In this document: positions 33,117 to 41,805 of the stretch, one piece after another
Numbering within the stretch: position 1 is the first letter of the stretch
How the letters are laid out: every line of letters starts with the position of its first letter
Assembly (NCBI GenBank): GCA_031972295.1
Contig: DALYEZ010000003.1
Location: 1 to 64,000, forward strand
Direction of reading: 5' to 3'
DNA: 64,000 nt
From: JALHNF01 sp031972295
Lineage (GTDB): Bacteria; Patescibacteriota; Minisyncoccia; Phycocordibacterales; UBA5272
The notes under the pieces: generated by a model
Database searches by the model: none
Told to the model about the DNA's origin: nothing
The model's input: the letters and a program-made list of their open reading frames with translations, nothing else
Program-made: the position numbers and the translations under genes

Positions 33117-35423
33117 ATGCAAAACACACGTATTGGTTCATTTTTAAACTCGGTTTCAATATGGAGTACCATCTTAGTTCCTGTTGTCGCACTGCTCGGC
33201 TTCGCACCCTTTGCTCCGTTATGGGTTGAGGGTTCGAAGGTTTTGATAGTCGGACTACTTGTTACTATCGCCGCTCTCACATACGTGGCATCAGGTTTAT
33301 TTGAAAAACGTTTTTCTTTGCCGCACGTACATGTTCTTTTGGGAACTGGTTTGTATGCACTAACAACCTTTTGCGCAACGTTGTTTGTAAAAGGTGGCAC
33401 GGTTTCTCTATTTGGAATTGGTATTGAAGCTTGGACAGTGACTCATATTTTTGTCGGGCTTCTTTTCTTTGTTTTGGTCTCAGTGCATGCGCAAAATGCT
33501 CAGGTGCGACGAAAGTTTATTTATGTTCTCATTTGTGGAGCATTAATTTCGATACTGTTTCAGCTTCTACGAATAGTAAGTGTGGGAGCGGTAGGTAACT
33601 TTTCTATTTTTACAGATCCAGTGATAAATACTCTTGGAAGATGGTTTGATCTTGGCATTGTCGCACTTCTACTTACTCTCGTTGCGCTTGTTGTTTTTGC
33701 CGTAAAAGCACAAACACGAACGATGCAAATTGCCGTCGCTCTTTTATTTACGATTTCTTTTGCATTTTTTGTGATAGTTTCTCCACTTGTTGGGCTTATC
33801 CTTCTTGCGTTAGGGGCTATTATCGTACGATACGTCCTTGATATGCATGCGGAATCTTCAGTAAGAAAAAGTCTTGCAACAGGTACACTTCTTGTTGTGG
33901 TAGTATTTTCATTTGTTGCTTTTGTCTTTCAGGGACTTACAGGTCGTTCGCCATTATTTTTTCAAAGTGAAACTGTTCCAACATTCTCTCAAACAAGAGT
34001 TGATATTGCGTATAGAGATTTTCCAAGTACATTCATTTCTGATTCATTTATTGTTGTAAAAGGAACCGTACAGGAGTCACCTGTGTTTGGTGTAGGAGCC
34101 GCTCGCTTTCAAGAGGCATGGGCAAAATATCGACCTCTCGCTCTCAATGAAACAGCCTGGTGGGCCACTGATTTCGGCATTGGAAGCGGTGTTATTGTCA
34201 CTGTAATTGTGATGTTTGGGCTACTTGGGCTACTTGGGCTGCTTGGATTTCTCTTTGTTGTTATTCGAGGTATTTTACAGTCATTACGATCAAGTAATCT
34301 TGAAGAGAAGATAAGTGCGCTTTTGGCTGCAATCGCATGGGCTTTTGCTCTCGTGCAGACTCCATCGGTTGGACTTATGATAGTTATGTTTACACTCACC
34401 GGAATTGTTTTCTCTTTTAAACAAGGTGTTGTAATTATTCTTACTCAAAAATCACACGCAATACTTGCGTTCCTTATCGCCGCGCTCGTACTCACTCTCC
34501 CTATTTTTGGTGTATGGAGTAGAACTTTCGCACTTACCTATGTGACGCGTTCTGAACGAATGGTTACAAAAACACCTGCTCAATTTACAGAAGGTGAAGC
34601 TCTTTTGCGGAAGGCAATTTCTATTGTTCCACATGAAGTCTACTACCAAGCACTTGCTACGGTGCAGCAGAGATCTCTTTCGGAAATTTCTACAAAAATT
34701 GCAAGTAAGGAAATCAAAGAACAAGAGCGGGTGCAACTTTCTACGGAGTTTAATCAAAAGGTAAACGATACTATCACAACCTATACCCAAGCTATTACTG
34801 CAAATAAAAATAGCTATGTAAATTATTTTAGAAGAGCGCAGTTCCTTTCGAATTTCTTAGGACAAGAAAATGATGCAACTATTTTTGCAACAGCGCGTGC
34901 TGATGTAAAAGTTGCACGAACACTTGCTCCAAGCAATGCAACAATTGATATTCTTGAGGCGCAATTATATTTGCAGAAAAATAACCCTGACGAGGCACAG
35001 AAACTTCTTCTTGATGCCATTGAAAAGAAGGCAAATTATACTGATGCGGCGATTATTCTCTCACAGTTAAAGATTAAGCAGGGTAATTTGAAAGAGGCTT
35101 TGACTGCTGCTGAGTATGCGGTCCGAACAAATATAAACAATTCACAGGCGTTATATATTTACGGACAATTACAATTTGAAGCGAAAAATTACCTTGCGGC
35201 TTCACAAGCATTTGAACAAGCCCTCTCTGTTCAGGGAAGTGTCCCCACAGAAATAGGCAGTCTTCTTGCTGAGAGTTATGTTCAGATAGGGGAGACAGCC
35301 AAAGCTCAAGGAACATATGAGGCGCTTCTAAAAATGGATCCAAATAATGTTCAAATTAAGGCGATCTTAGCAAAATTAAAGCAGACCTCAGCAACAGAAA
35401 CACCTTCTCTTCCTAAAAAATAA
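33117..35423 (+). CDS. O-antigen-ligase-like membrane protein with C-terminal TPRs
   Basis: 768 aa. About ten to twelve membrane helices over residues 10-470, including an extracytoplasmic loop (SPVFGVGAARFQEAW, then ALNETAWWATDFGIGSG) that matches the Wzy_C/O-antigen-ligase pattern in place and style. After the last helix comes a helical region with tetratricopeptide repeats (about 520-765; A...L...P.N, EEAQKLL, AEYAVRTN, AAS.AFEQAL, YVQIGETAKAQGTYEALLK). Such fusions ligate or polymerise lipid-linked glycans onto proteins or cell-wall partners. Start ATG 33117; a longer TTG start at 33057 would place -10-like TATAAT/TATTAT inside the gene. The glycan precursors could come from the 3245-7045 locus. 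Confidence 0.72.
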   Translation: MQNTRIGSFLNSVSIWSTILVPVVALLGFAPFAPLWVEGSKVLIVGLLVTIAALTYVASGLFEKRFSLPHVHVLLGTGLYALTTFCATLFVKGGTVSLFGIGIEAWTVTHIFVGLLFFVLVSVHAQNAQVRRKFIYVLICGALISILFQLLRIVSVGAVGNFSIFTDPVINTLGRWFDLGIVALLLTLVALVVFAVKAQTRTMQIAVALLFTISFAFFVIVSPLVGLILLALGAIIVRYVLDMHAESSVRKSLATGTLLVVVVFSFVAFVFQGLTGRSPLFFQSETVPTFSQTRVDIAYRDFPSTFISDSFIVVKGTVQESPVFGVGAARFQEAWAKYRPLALNETAWWATDFGIGSGVIVTVIVMFGLLGLLGLLGFLFVVIRGILQSLRSSNLEEKISALLAAIAWAFALVQTPSVGLMIVMFTLTGIVFSFKQGVVIILTQKSHAILAFLIAALVLTLPIFGVWSRTFALTYVTRSERMVTKTPAQFTEGEALLRKAISIVPHEVYYQALATVQQRSLSEISTKIASKEIKEQERVQLSTEFNQKVNDTITTYTQAITANKNSYVNYFRRAQFLSNFLGQENDATIFATARADVKVARTLAPSNATIDILEAQLYLQKNNPDEAQKLLLDAIEKKANYTDAAIILSQLKIKQGNLKEALTAAEYAVRTNINNSQALYIYGQLQFEAKNYLAASQAFEQALSVQGSVPTEIGSLLAESYVQIGETAKAQGTYEALLKMDPNNVQIKAILAKLKQTSATETPSLPKK

Positions 35424-35461
35424 GTCTTTCACGGGATAGGAAATAAGGTACAATAGGAAGA

Positions 35462-37141
35462 ATGGTTTCTGCTTTCATACAGAAGTTAACCCAAGAGACA
35501 TACTCGATGCACAAAGCCGCACTACTCATTGCGGCTTTGTCGCTTGTGGCACAGTTACTTGCCGTAGTGAGGGATAAGATGCTTGCGCATTATTTTGGAG
35601 CTGGAGGAGACTTGAGTTTGTATTATGCGGCTTTCCGTATTCCAGACATGGTCTACGCATCTCTGGCCTCTGTTATGGCTGCGATAATCATCCTACCTAT
35701 TTTAACGGCAGCGTATGAAGTTTCACTTGAGCGAGCGCAAAAAGTAATGTATTCGTTACTTACTGTTTTTACAATGGTTATTGTTGTGTGTTGTGCGGTA
35801 TTGTATTTTTTTATGCCAGCCCTTGTTTTATACATTGCTCCTGGATTTTCTTTTGAACAACACGTCCAATTAACTTTACTATCACGAATACTACTTTTGT
35901 CGCCGATTATTTTGGGTATATCAAACCTCATTGGCTCCGTTCTTCAAATGAAGAAGAATTTTTTCATGTACTCATTGGCACCTGTTTTTTATAATATAGG
36001 TATTATTCTTGGGATAGTAACGTTTTCGGGTACTTACGGTATTTTAGGTGTTGTTTACGGTGTAATTTTTGGAGGGTTGTTACATATTGGTATACAGATT
36101 CCTGCTGCGTATGTATATAAATTAATTCCTCGGTACACATTTTCTATTGATTGGAAACTTATTCGTGAAGTTTTCTTTATCGCATTGCCTCGTATTGCTA
36201 CTTTAGGCGCAATACAGATTACTCAAACATTTCTTGTTGCCCAAGCAACGTACATTGCTCTCGGGTCTGTAGCTGTTTTCACACTTGCGTTTAATGTGCA
36301 GACGGTACCACTGACACTTATTGGTCTGAGTTACTCAGTCGCCGCATTTCCAGTAATTGCTGAGTATGTTCAAAAGAAGCAATTTGAAAATTTATGGGGA
36401 AGTATTGCCTCTGCAATTCGGCACATTATTTTTTGGTCGGTACCTGTTACTTGTTTTGTCATTGTTTTACGTGCTCATATTATTCGGCTTTTGTACGGAT
36501 CAGGTGCATTTGATTGGACAGACACTCGGCTCACAGCGGCAGTTCTTGCGGTCATGGTAATCGCCTTGGCCGCCCAAGGTGTGTCGCTTCTTCTTATGCG
36601 TGCGTTGTATGCTCTCAAGCATGCGTATACACAATTAGTGGCGCAGATTATTGCTTTCGGTGTTACGTACCTTATTGCAATGTATGGCATGGCGGTATGG
36701 CAGAAAAATCTTGTCGTACAGTATTTCTTTGAAAACCTATTTCGTGTAAATGACATTCCGGACACTTCGATACTAATGCTTGGATTGGCGTACATGTGTG
36801 GGGCAGTAACGCTCACAATCTTCTTGTGGGTTGTTCTTCGCATCCATGTTCCTTTTGCTCGATTCGCCGCATTTCGTCGAGTGTTGGTGTTCTCGTTTGG
36901 AGCATCAATTACCGGAGCATTTGTGACCTATACCACCCTTACCGTATTATCTCCTTACGTTAATCTGGATACATTTGTGGGCGTTGCTCTCCATGCCATT
37001 TTTGCCTTTATTCCTGGGGCTATTGCATGGTTTTGGATTCTCTATATACTAGGCTCAGTAGAACTGCATGAGTTTATTCATGCGCTTAAGAAGCGTTTTT
37101 GGAAGACTGACATTGTTCAGGGGGAATTGCAGGAGTTATAA
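35462..37141 (+). CDS. murJ: Lipid II flippase MurJ
   Basis: 559 aa, about fourteen membrane helices. Family stretches: the N-terminal LSLVAQLLAVVRDKMLAHYFGAG, FSLGL-type helices, PLTLIGLSYSVAAFPVIAEY and RLLYGSGAFDWTDT. It flips undecaprenyl-linked cell-wall precursor, complementing RodA (2136). TACAAT (35449-35454) ends 7 bases before the ATG. lepA follows after 2 bases. Confidence 0.95.
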   Translation: MVSAFIQKLTQETYSMHKAALLIAALSLVAQLLAVVRDKMLAHYFGAGGDLSLYYAAFRIPDMVYASLASVMAAIIILPILTAAYEVSLERAQKVMYSLLTVFTMVIVVCCAVLYFFMPALVLYIAPGFSFEQHVQLTLLSRILLLSPIILGISNLIGSVLQMKKNFFMYSLAPVFYNIGIILGIVTFSGTYGILGVVYGVIFGGLLHIGIQIPAAYVYKLIPRYTFSIDWKLIREVFFIALPRIATLGAIQITQTFLVAQATYIALGSVAVFTLAFNVQTVPLTLIGLSYSVAAFPVIAEYVQKKQFENLWGSIASAIRHIIFWSVPVTCFVIVLRAHIIRLLYGSGAFDWTDTRLTAAVLAVMVIALAAQGVSLLLMRALYALKHAYTQLVAQIIAFGVTYLIAMYGMAVWQKNLVVQYFFENLFRVNDIPDTSILMLGLAYMCGAVTLTIFLWVVLRIHVPFARFAAFRRVLVFSFGASITGAFVTYTTLTVLSPYVNLDTFVGVALHAIFAFIPGAIAWFWILYILGSVELHEFIHALKKRFWKTDIVQGELQEL

Positions 37142-37143
37142 CT

Positions 37144-38940
37144 ATGGATCTCGCACACATACGAAATTTTTCAATTATTGCCCATATCGACCATGGAAAA
37201 TCCACACTTGCTGACCGGATGCTTGAAGTGACGCATACTATTGAAGCTAGAAAAATGCGTGACCAGGTACTTGACTCAATGGAGCTTGAACGTGAGCGAG
37301 GGATTACTATTAAGATGCAGCCGGTGCGCATGGAGCATCGGGTAGCAGGTGTTGATTATATTCTGAACCTCATCGATACCCCAGGGCACATCGACTTTTC
37401 GTACGAAGTTTCGCGATCATTGAAAGCTGTTGAAGGTTCCATTCTTCTTGTTGACTGTACGCAGGGTGTGCAGGCACAGACACTCACAACGCTTCAAATG
37501 GCACAGGAATCAAATCTGACTATTATTCCAGTGCTCAGCAAAGTAGATTCGCCACTTGCGCGCAAAGATGAGGTTCGAGAAGAAATAATGCAAATTCTTA
37601 AGTGCAAAGCAGAAGACATTAAAGAAGTTTCAGGAAAGACAGGAGAAGGTGTGCTTGAGCTTCTGACTCATATTGTTGAGACCGTACCTGCGCCGGTGGT
37701 AGAGTATACCGGTCCTCAGGATGTTCGTGCGCTTATTTTTGACTTTGAGTACTCAAATCACCAAGGGGTAATTTTGTACACACGTATTCTAGATGGGTCT
37801 ATAAAAAAGGGTGACCAACTTGTGTTTGTTGAGTCTAAAGAAAAGTTTTTTGTACATGAAATAGGAATGTTTCATCCAGGTAAGGTAGAAGCAGAAGCAC
37901 TTTCATGTGGCGAAATTGGATATATCGTAACTGGAGTTAAACAGCCAGGTGTGGCACGTGTAGGTGATACAGTGACTCTTTTTAAAAAACCTCTCCCTGC
38001 CTTTCCAGGTTACAAAGAGCCACACCCTCTCGTGTTTGCTTCAATCTACCCAGAAAGTCAGGATGATTTTACGTTGCTGAAGTCCTCAATTATGCGACTC
38101 AAACTTTCGGACTCGTCGTTTACATTTGAAGAAGAAAGTTCTGGAGCGCTTGGACGTGGTTTTCGGTGTGGTTTTTTAGGAATGTTACATTTGGAAATTA
38201 TTACCGAGCGTTTGCGCCGTGAATTTAACCTTGACCTCATTATCACGACTCCGTCTATTCACTACGATATAGAGTATAAAAACGGAAAAACCGAGCGTGT
38301 CTATTCTCCGGTATATTTTCCTGATGATGGAAACTATGTTCGGTGTTTTGAACCATGGACAAATATGCAAGTGATTACGCCGATTGATTACATTTCTCCA
38401 ATCATGCAGCTTTTGTATGAACATGAGGCAGAAACGGGGGACACAGAAGTTTTTGGTGATAACCGTATGGCGATTCATCTCAAAATGCCATTACGAGAAC
38501 TGATGCGTAACTTTTTTGATGAGCTAAAGAGCGCAACGTCTGGGTACGCATCTGTTTCTTATGAGATTGCAGAAATGCGAGAAGCTTTTGTAGAGCGCAT
38601 TGATATATTGGTTGCTGAAGAGCTCGTACCAGCTTTCTCGAGAGTTGTTTCTACGCGTCGAGTGCAAGAAGAGTGTGAGGATGCAGTTGAGAAGTTGTTC
38701 AAACTTTTACCGCAAGAATTATTTGTTGTTAAAATCCAAGCAAAGGCACATGGAAAGATTGTTTCTTCTCGAACACTGAAAGCACTTCGAAAAGATGTAA
38801 CGGGGTATTTGTACGGCGGTGACATCACTAGAAAAATGAAACTTCTTGAAAAGCAAAAGAAAGGAAAAAAGAAAATGCTTGGTAGAGGTAAGGTCCATCT
38901 TGGACATGATGTCTTTATGAAAATGATGAAGCAAGAATAA
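37144..38940 (+). CDS. lepA: Elongation factor 4 (LepA)
   Basis: 598 aa, full length. G1 AHIDHGKSTLADRM, G2 ERERGITIKMQPVRM, G3 DTPGHIDFSYEVSRSL, G4 SKVDSP, and the LepA-specific C-terminal domain (KKGKKKMLGRGKVHLGHDVF). It acts on the ribosome in back-translocation or 30S biogenesis. The start codon lies 2 bases after murJ, so the two are co-transcribed. The C-terminal lysines may bind rRNA. Confidence 0.97.
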   Translation: MDLAHIRNFSIIAHIDHGKSTLADRMLEVTHTIEARKMRDQVLDSMELERERGITIKMQPVRMEHRVAGVDYILNLIDTPGHIDFSYEVSRSLKAVEGSILLVDCTQGVQAQTLTTLQMAQESNLTIIPVLSKVDSPLARKDEVREEIMQILKCKAEDIKEVSGKTGEGVLELLTHIVETVPAPVVEYTGPQDVRALIFDFEYSNHQGVILYTRILDGSIKKGDQLVFVESKEKFFVHEIGMFHPGKVEAEALSCGEIGYIVTGVKQPGVARVGDTVTLFKKPLPAFPGYKEPHPLVFASIYPESQDDFTLLKSSIMRLKLSDSSFTFEEESSGALGRGFRCGFLGMLHLEIITERLRREFNLDLIITTPSIHYDIEYKNGKTERVYSPVYFPDDGNYVRCFEPWTNMQVITPIDYISPIMQLLYEHEAETGDTEVFGDNRMAIHLKMPLRELMRNFFDELKSATSGYASVSYEIAEMREAFVERIDILVAEELVPAFSRVVSTRRVQEECEDAVEKLFKLLPQELFVVKIQAKAHGKIVSSRTLKALRKDVTGYLYGGDITRKMKLLEKQKKGKKKMLGRGKVHLGHDVFMKMMKQE

Positions 38941-38967
38941 AATCCCTGAATGCTCAGGGATTTTATT
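38938..38967. terminator. Terminator of lepA, bidirectional
   Basis: AAAATCCCTGA pairs with TCAGGGATTTTATTT. It can also end the convergent small gene at 38981. Confidence 0.88.
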
Positions 38968-38980
38968 TGACCACTCTTTT

Positions 38981-39088
38981 TTAAAGTGCGAACGGGAGAG
39001 CTGATATTGTCATTGAGACAATCACTAGTATTGCAATCACAATCCAGAACACTTTAATGAAGGTTTTACTCTTTTTACTGTATAACAT
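38981..39088 (-). CDS. Very small membrane protein, 35 aa
   Basis: MLYSKKSKTFIKVFWIVI at the start, then one membrane helix and SALPFAL at the C-terminus. The plan (short basic head, one helix, Pro/Phe end) recurs in small CPR membrane proteins, but I cannot name it. The frame is open 38 codons upstream, but that part overlaps the divergent gene at 39117. It fills the gap between lepA and the FtsB-like gene and ends at a bidirectional terminator. Confidence 0.5.
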   Translation of the reverse strand: MLYSKKSKTFIKVFWIVIAILVIVSMTISALPFAL

Positions 39089-39116
39089 ATAAGAATAATG
39101 ATATCCTAGCAGATAT

Positions 39117-39488
39117 ATGTCATATTCGCCAAGAAAGAAGGGTAGTTTCTTGTCTTCTCCGTTAGTGCTTATTCTTGTTGGACTTGTAACGCTGTACGTC
39201 ATTTTCCAGGTTTGGGATGTCTATTCAAAAAAGCAATATACAAAAAGTCTTCTCGAAGAGAGTAAAACCTATCATAATGCAGTCTCACAATCACTGGTAG
39301 ATGTTGAGGAAAAACTTGCTTTACTTGAAGATGTTCGGGGTAAAGACGCGTATGTGCGTGAAAAAGAAGGAATGCTCCTTCCTGGCGAAGAAGTATATGT
39401 GATTGTGGATACTCCTAAGCTTCAGGCAAGCTCAACTTTACAATCAAAAAAGTCGTGGATAAAGAAAATAATTCCATTTTTAGACTAG
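39117..39488 (+). CDS. FtsB/DivIC-like septum formation protein
   Basis: 123 aa. One membrane helix (about 14-32), then a coiled coil (about 33-75), and the family end region YVREKEGMLLPGEEVYVIVD, close to the REKLGMV.PGE.VYVI pattern of FtsB/DivIC. It helps recruit the division machinery through the periplasmic-side coiled coil. The -10 TATCCT lies 9 bases upstream of the ATG. Neither FtsL nor FtsQ is nearby. Confidence 0.8.
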   Translation: MSYSPRKKGSFLSSPLVLILVGLVTLYVIFQVWDVYSKKQYTKSLLEESKTYHNAVSQSLVDVEEKLALLEDVRGKDAYVREKEGMLLPGEEVYVIVDTPKLQASSTLQSKKSWIKKIIPFLD

Positions 39489-39537
39489 ATTTTCGAGCGT
39501 TGGTATTTAGTGATTATTTTGTGTACTATAGACCTAT

Positions 39538-39774
39538 ATGAAAAAAGTAGAGATTTACTCAACCCCAACATGCCATTTTTGTGATCTTGCAAAGCATTAT
39601 TTTGCAGATAACAATATTGAGTATACAAACTATAACGTTGCAGAAGACCAGGCTCGACGTGCTGAAATGGTTGAAATAACAGGGCAGCTTGGAGTACCGG
39701 TAATTAAAATTGAAAACGATATTGTTATTGGATTTAATAAGGAAAAGATTGCAGAGCTCCTTGAGATTAAGTAA
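39538..39774 (+). CDS. Glutaredoxin-like protein
   Basis: 78 aa, one thioredoxin-fold domain. The active site is CHFC (in STPTCHFCDLAK) and the cis-proline motif is TGQLGVPVIKI, then GFNKEKIAELL. It resembles NrdH/Uxx-type glutaredoxins of small genomes, which pass electrons to ribonucleotide reductase or other thiol enzymes. TACTAT (39524-39529) ends 8 bases before the ATG, so the mRNA is probably leaderless. It is followed by the hairpin at 39783 and then tRNA-Arg. Confidence 0.9.
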   Translation: MKKVEIYSTPTCHFCDLAKHYFADNNIEYTNYNVAEDQARRAEMVEITGQLGVPVIKIENDIVIGFNKEKIAELLEIK

Positions 39775-39782
39775 ATAGAAAT

Positions 39783-39803
39783 GCACCCGAAAGGGTGCTT
39801 TCG
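39783..39803 (+). terminator. Terminator of the glutaredoxin gene
   Basis: GCACCC-GAAA-GGGTGC (39783-39798), a GNRA-type tetraloop, followed by TTTCG. It sits 5 bases before tRNA-Arg. Confidence 0.7.
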
Positions 39804-39807
39804 TATT

Positions 39808-39879
39808 GCCCCTGTAGTTCAACGGATCGAACAACTCCGTCCTAAGGAGAAGATGTAAGTTCAATTCTTGCCGGGGGCA
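39808..39879 (+). tRNA. tRNA-Arg (anticodon CCT)
   Basis: Acceptor GCCCCTG/CGGGGGC, anticodon stem ACTCC/GGAGA with loop GTCCTAA, T loop TTCAATT, A73; CCA not encoded. Reads AGG codons. Confidence 0.93.
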
Positions 39880-39904
39880 CACAGGTGATATAATTATTTT
39901 ATAT

Positions 39905-40240
39905 ATGGAACCACAAGATAAACAACTTCAAGAAATTCTTGAAATCTCGCGCGAGAACAATCAGCTACTCAAAGGTGTTCATCGCCGAGCGCGTTGGGGG
40001 ATGTTTTTCTGGATAGCGCGTTGGGTAATTGTGGTGGGTATTCTTTTTGGTGCGTACTACTATGTTGAGCCGTATGTACAGAAGGTGACGGATACATATC
40101 ACAAGACATCAGACACGTTCAAGCAGTTTCAGTCTACGGCAGACAAGGTGCAGGGTATGTTTGGGACAGGAACTTCAACCCAAGCAACTTCAACAGAACC
40201 TTCAGTTTTGGATACTCTTTTGAAATTTCTCGGTCAGTAG
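39905..40240 (+). CDS. Small membrane protein, unknown
   Basis: 111 aa. Helical N-terminus (DKQLQEILEISRENNQLLK), one membrane helix (about 30-53, GMFFWIARWVIVVGILFGAYY) and an extracytoplasmic tail that is Thr/Ser-rich. TATAAT (39889-39894) lies 10 bases before the ATG. I do not recognise the family. Confidence 0.72.
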   Translation: MEPQDKQLQEILEISRENNQLLKGVHRRARWGMFFWIARWVIVVGILFGAYYYVEPYVQKVTDTYHKTSDTFKQFQSTADKVQGMFGTGTSTQATSTEPSVLDTLLKFLGQ

Positions 40241-40286
40241 TCAGTATTTTGTGATAGGGCGTTAATTTGCTATAGTATTTCCACAT

Positions 40287-40359
40287 GCTTGAGTAGCTCA
40301 GTTGGTAGAGCGCTTCCCTGAAGAGGAATAGGTCGCCGGTTCGACCCCGGCCTCAAGCA
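40287..40359 (+). tRNA. tRNA-Phe (anticodon GAA)
   Basis: Acceptor GCTTGAG/CTCAAGC, D arm GCTC/GAGC, anticodon loop CTGAAGA, T arm GCCGG-TTCGACC-CCGGC, A73; CCA not encoded. The downstream RNA (40386-40510) contains sequence complementary to its T arm. Confidence 0.95.
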
Positions 40360-40385
40360 CATAAACGAAGTTTATTGATTGTGGA

Positions 40386-40510
40386 AGAAGTGACCCAATG
40401 TCACTTCTGTCCGGGGTCGAAAGACTTTTCATTGAGTACGAAGAGCTTTGCTCTGAGTAGCCATGAAAAGTACCCGCGACCGTAGGGCGAGACCCAGGGT
40501 CTCAAGCACC
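40386..40510 (+). ncRNA. Structured RNA region downstream of tRNA-Phe, candidate sRNA
   Basis: Between tRNA-Phe and the terminator at 40514. Hairpin 1: AGAAGTGAC/GTCACTTCT (40386-40408). Then CCGGGGTCGAA (40411-40421), the exact reverse complement of the T arm TTCGACCCCGG (40340-40350). Hairpin 2: ACTTTTCAT/ATGAAAAGT (40424-40471) enclosing AGAGC/GCTCT. Hairpin 3: GAGACCC/GGGTCTC (40489-40503). Finally CTCAAGCAC (40501-40509) repeats the tRNA acceptor end (40352-40360). No open frame of note. Could be a tRNA-derived regulatory RNA, a tRNA-processing feature or a remnant of an integration event. Confidence 0.45.
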
Positions 40511-40513
40511 TTA

Positions 40514-40550
40514 TAATTAAAAAACCGCATTTGATGCGGTTTTTTAATTA
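40514..40550. terminator. Bidirectional terminator between tRNA-Phe region and hsp20
   Basis: TAATTAAAAAACCGCAT pairs with ATGCGGTTTTTTAATTA; 17-bp stem, 3-base loop, A and T runs on both sides. Confidence 0.9.
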
Positions 40551-41042
40551 TATACTTTTCACACGAATCTTTGTCTGACGATTTTTGTCGAGTTTTGGAA
40601 GTCGGAGAATGAGAAGTCCATGTTTTTCTACAGCATCAGCTTCTTCAATAACGATTTCATGAGGAAGGGTAACGGTACGAGAAAATGCTCCCCAGTATAA
40701 TTCTTTAATAAAATAACCATCATCTTGAATCTGTGTATTTGGCTCACGTTTCCCTCGAATAATGACATGGTCTCGGGCGATATTGAGCTGAAGGTCATCA
40801 GGGCGCACGCCTGCAACCATAGCCTCAAGAATAATTTCTTTATCAGTTTCGTACATGTCGACAGAAAGCTGACCTTCCTCCTCAGTGTCTTCTTGAGAAA
40901 GTCCTGCACCGTCTTCGCTACGTACTTTAAGTGGACCGAAATCTTTTTTACCAGATACGTGCTGTGGTAATTCATTTGCATTTTCTTCCAGTCGAACAGT
41001 ACCAAGGAGTCGTTCGAAAATAGATGGTTTTTCTTTATTCAT
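40548..41042 (-). CDS. Small heat shock protein Hsp20
   Basis: 164 aa. Alpha-crystallin domain (about 65-160): LSVDMYETDKEIILEAMVAG, DDLQLNIARDHVIIRGKRE, FSRTVTLPHEI, and the C-terminal GLLILRLPKL; IRVKSI supplies the I-x-V-like tail. The N-terminal arm is short. It keeps unfolding proteins soluble. The start overlaps the end of the upstream PrsW gene by 8 bases (ATGAATAA arrangement), so the two are translationally coupled and co-transcribed with valS. Confidence 0.92.
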   Translation of the reverse strand: MNKEKPSIFERLLGTVRLEENANELPQHVSGKKDFGPLKVRSEDGAGLSQEDTEEEGQLSVDMYETDKEIILEAMVAGVRPDDLQLNIARDHVIIRGKREPNTQIQDDGYFIKELYWGAFSRTVTLPHEIVIEEADAVEKHGLLILRLPKLDKNRQTKIRVKSI

Positions 41043-41805
41043 ATTTTTGTGTGTGATAGGGTGCAAGTTCTTTTAGTCTTTCAAATAGTATTATAACCCC
41101 TAATCCCAAAACCCACACGAAGCTAAACACACGGAGAGTCTCAGTGTGTGGCGCAAAGATAATAAGTTTGTTAAAAATAACATGAAGTCCTGTGGCGAGC
41201 GTTATACCGATAAGTATAGCTAGGAAGCGCACAAATCTTGATCTAAAGAAGGCAAGTCCAATAAAAATACCCAAGATGCCACTTGCTCCAACATGTAATA
41301 ATGATGCGCCGATAAACCGTAGAAATTGCCCACCAAAGGCACTATCAAGTGGAGCGCCGAGCGAAAGTGCTTGATATAAAAAGAAGGAGTTCTCAGCTGC
41401 TGCAAAACCAAGGGCGGCGGTAACCATGTAAATCGCAGGGTCAGTTGCTTCGTTTATAAATTTACTTCGTGCGTTAATGAACCAGTAAGCAAAAAGCTTC
41501 AACACCTCTTCTATAAACGACCACGCAATGATAAGACCCATACCAGCAACAAAAGGGTACACTGCCCGCTCAAGAAAGAGTGCAGCAGGCACCATGATCA
41601 TTCCAGTTACGAATGTGAGAAAGACCATTGGTTTTGGTTCAGGCTCGCACATGTATGCAACCGTATCTTGATTTTTACATTCATCCTCACGAAGCCAAAA
41701 AAAGAGCCAAATAAGTGCAGGAATGAGTCCGCCAATAAGTGCCACAAGAACTCGTTCTTGAAACGGAGTGACCGAATTAAAAATTGCTAGGAGTGTGTCG
41801 GCCAT
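41035..41805 (-). CDS. PrsW-family intramembrane metalloprotease
   Basis: 256 aa with about eight membrane helices. The active-site helices carry EEVLKLFAYW (EExxK-type), AAENSFFL (with Glu) and HVGASGILGIF (His), the pattern of CPBP/PrsW proteases. PrsW cuts anti-sigma factors in Bacillus; the target here is unknown. The start overlaps the valS stop region by 19 bases and Hsp20 follows with an overlap, so valS-prsW-hsp20 is one operon, perhaps a membrane-stress unit. Confidence 0.85.
   Translation of the reverse strand: MADTLLAIFNSVTPFQERVLVALIGGLIPALIWLFFWLREDECKNQDTVAYMCEPEPKPMVFLTFVTGMIMVPAALFLERAVYPFVAGMGLIIAWSFIEEVLKLFAYWFINARSKFINEATDPAIYMVTAALGFAAAENSFFLYQALSLGAPLDSAFGGQFLRFIGASLLHVGASGILGIFIGLAFFRSRFVRFLAILIGITLATGLHVIFNKLIIFAPHTETLRVFSFVWVLGLGVIILFERLKELAPYHTQKYE

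Noticed and set aside
40352..40509. Direct repeat of the tRNA-Phe 3' end as attachment sites of a mobile element
   Set aside because: Only 9 bases and less than 150 bases apart, with no integrase gene; kept as a speculative alternative in a finding, not annotated as att.
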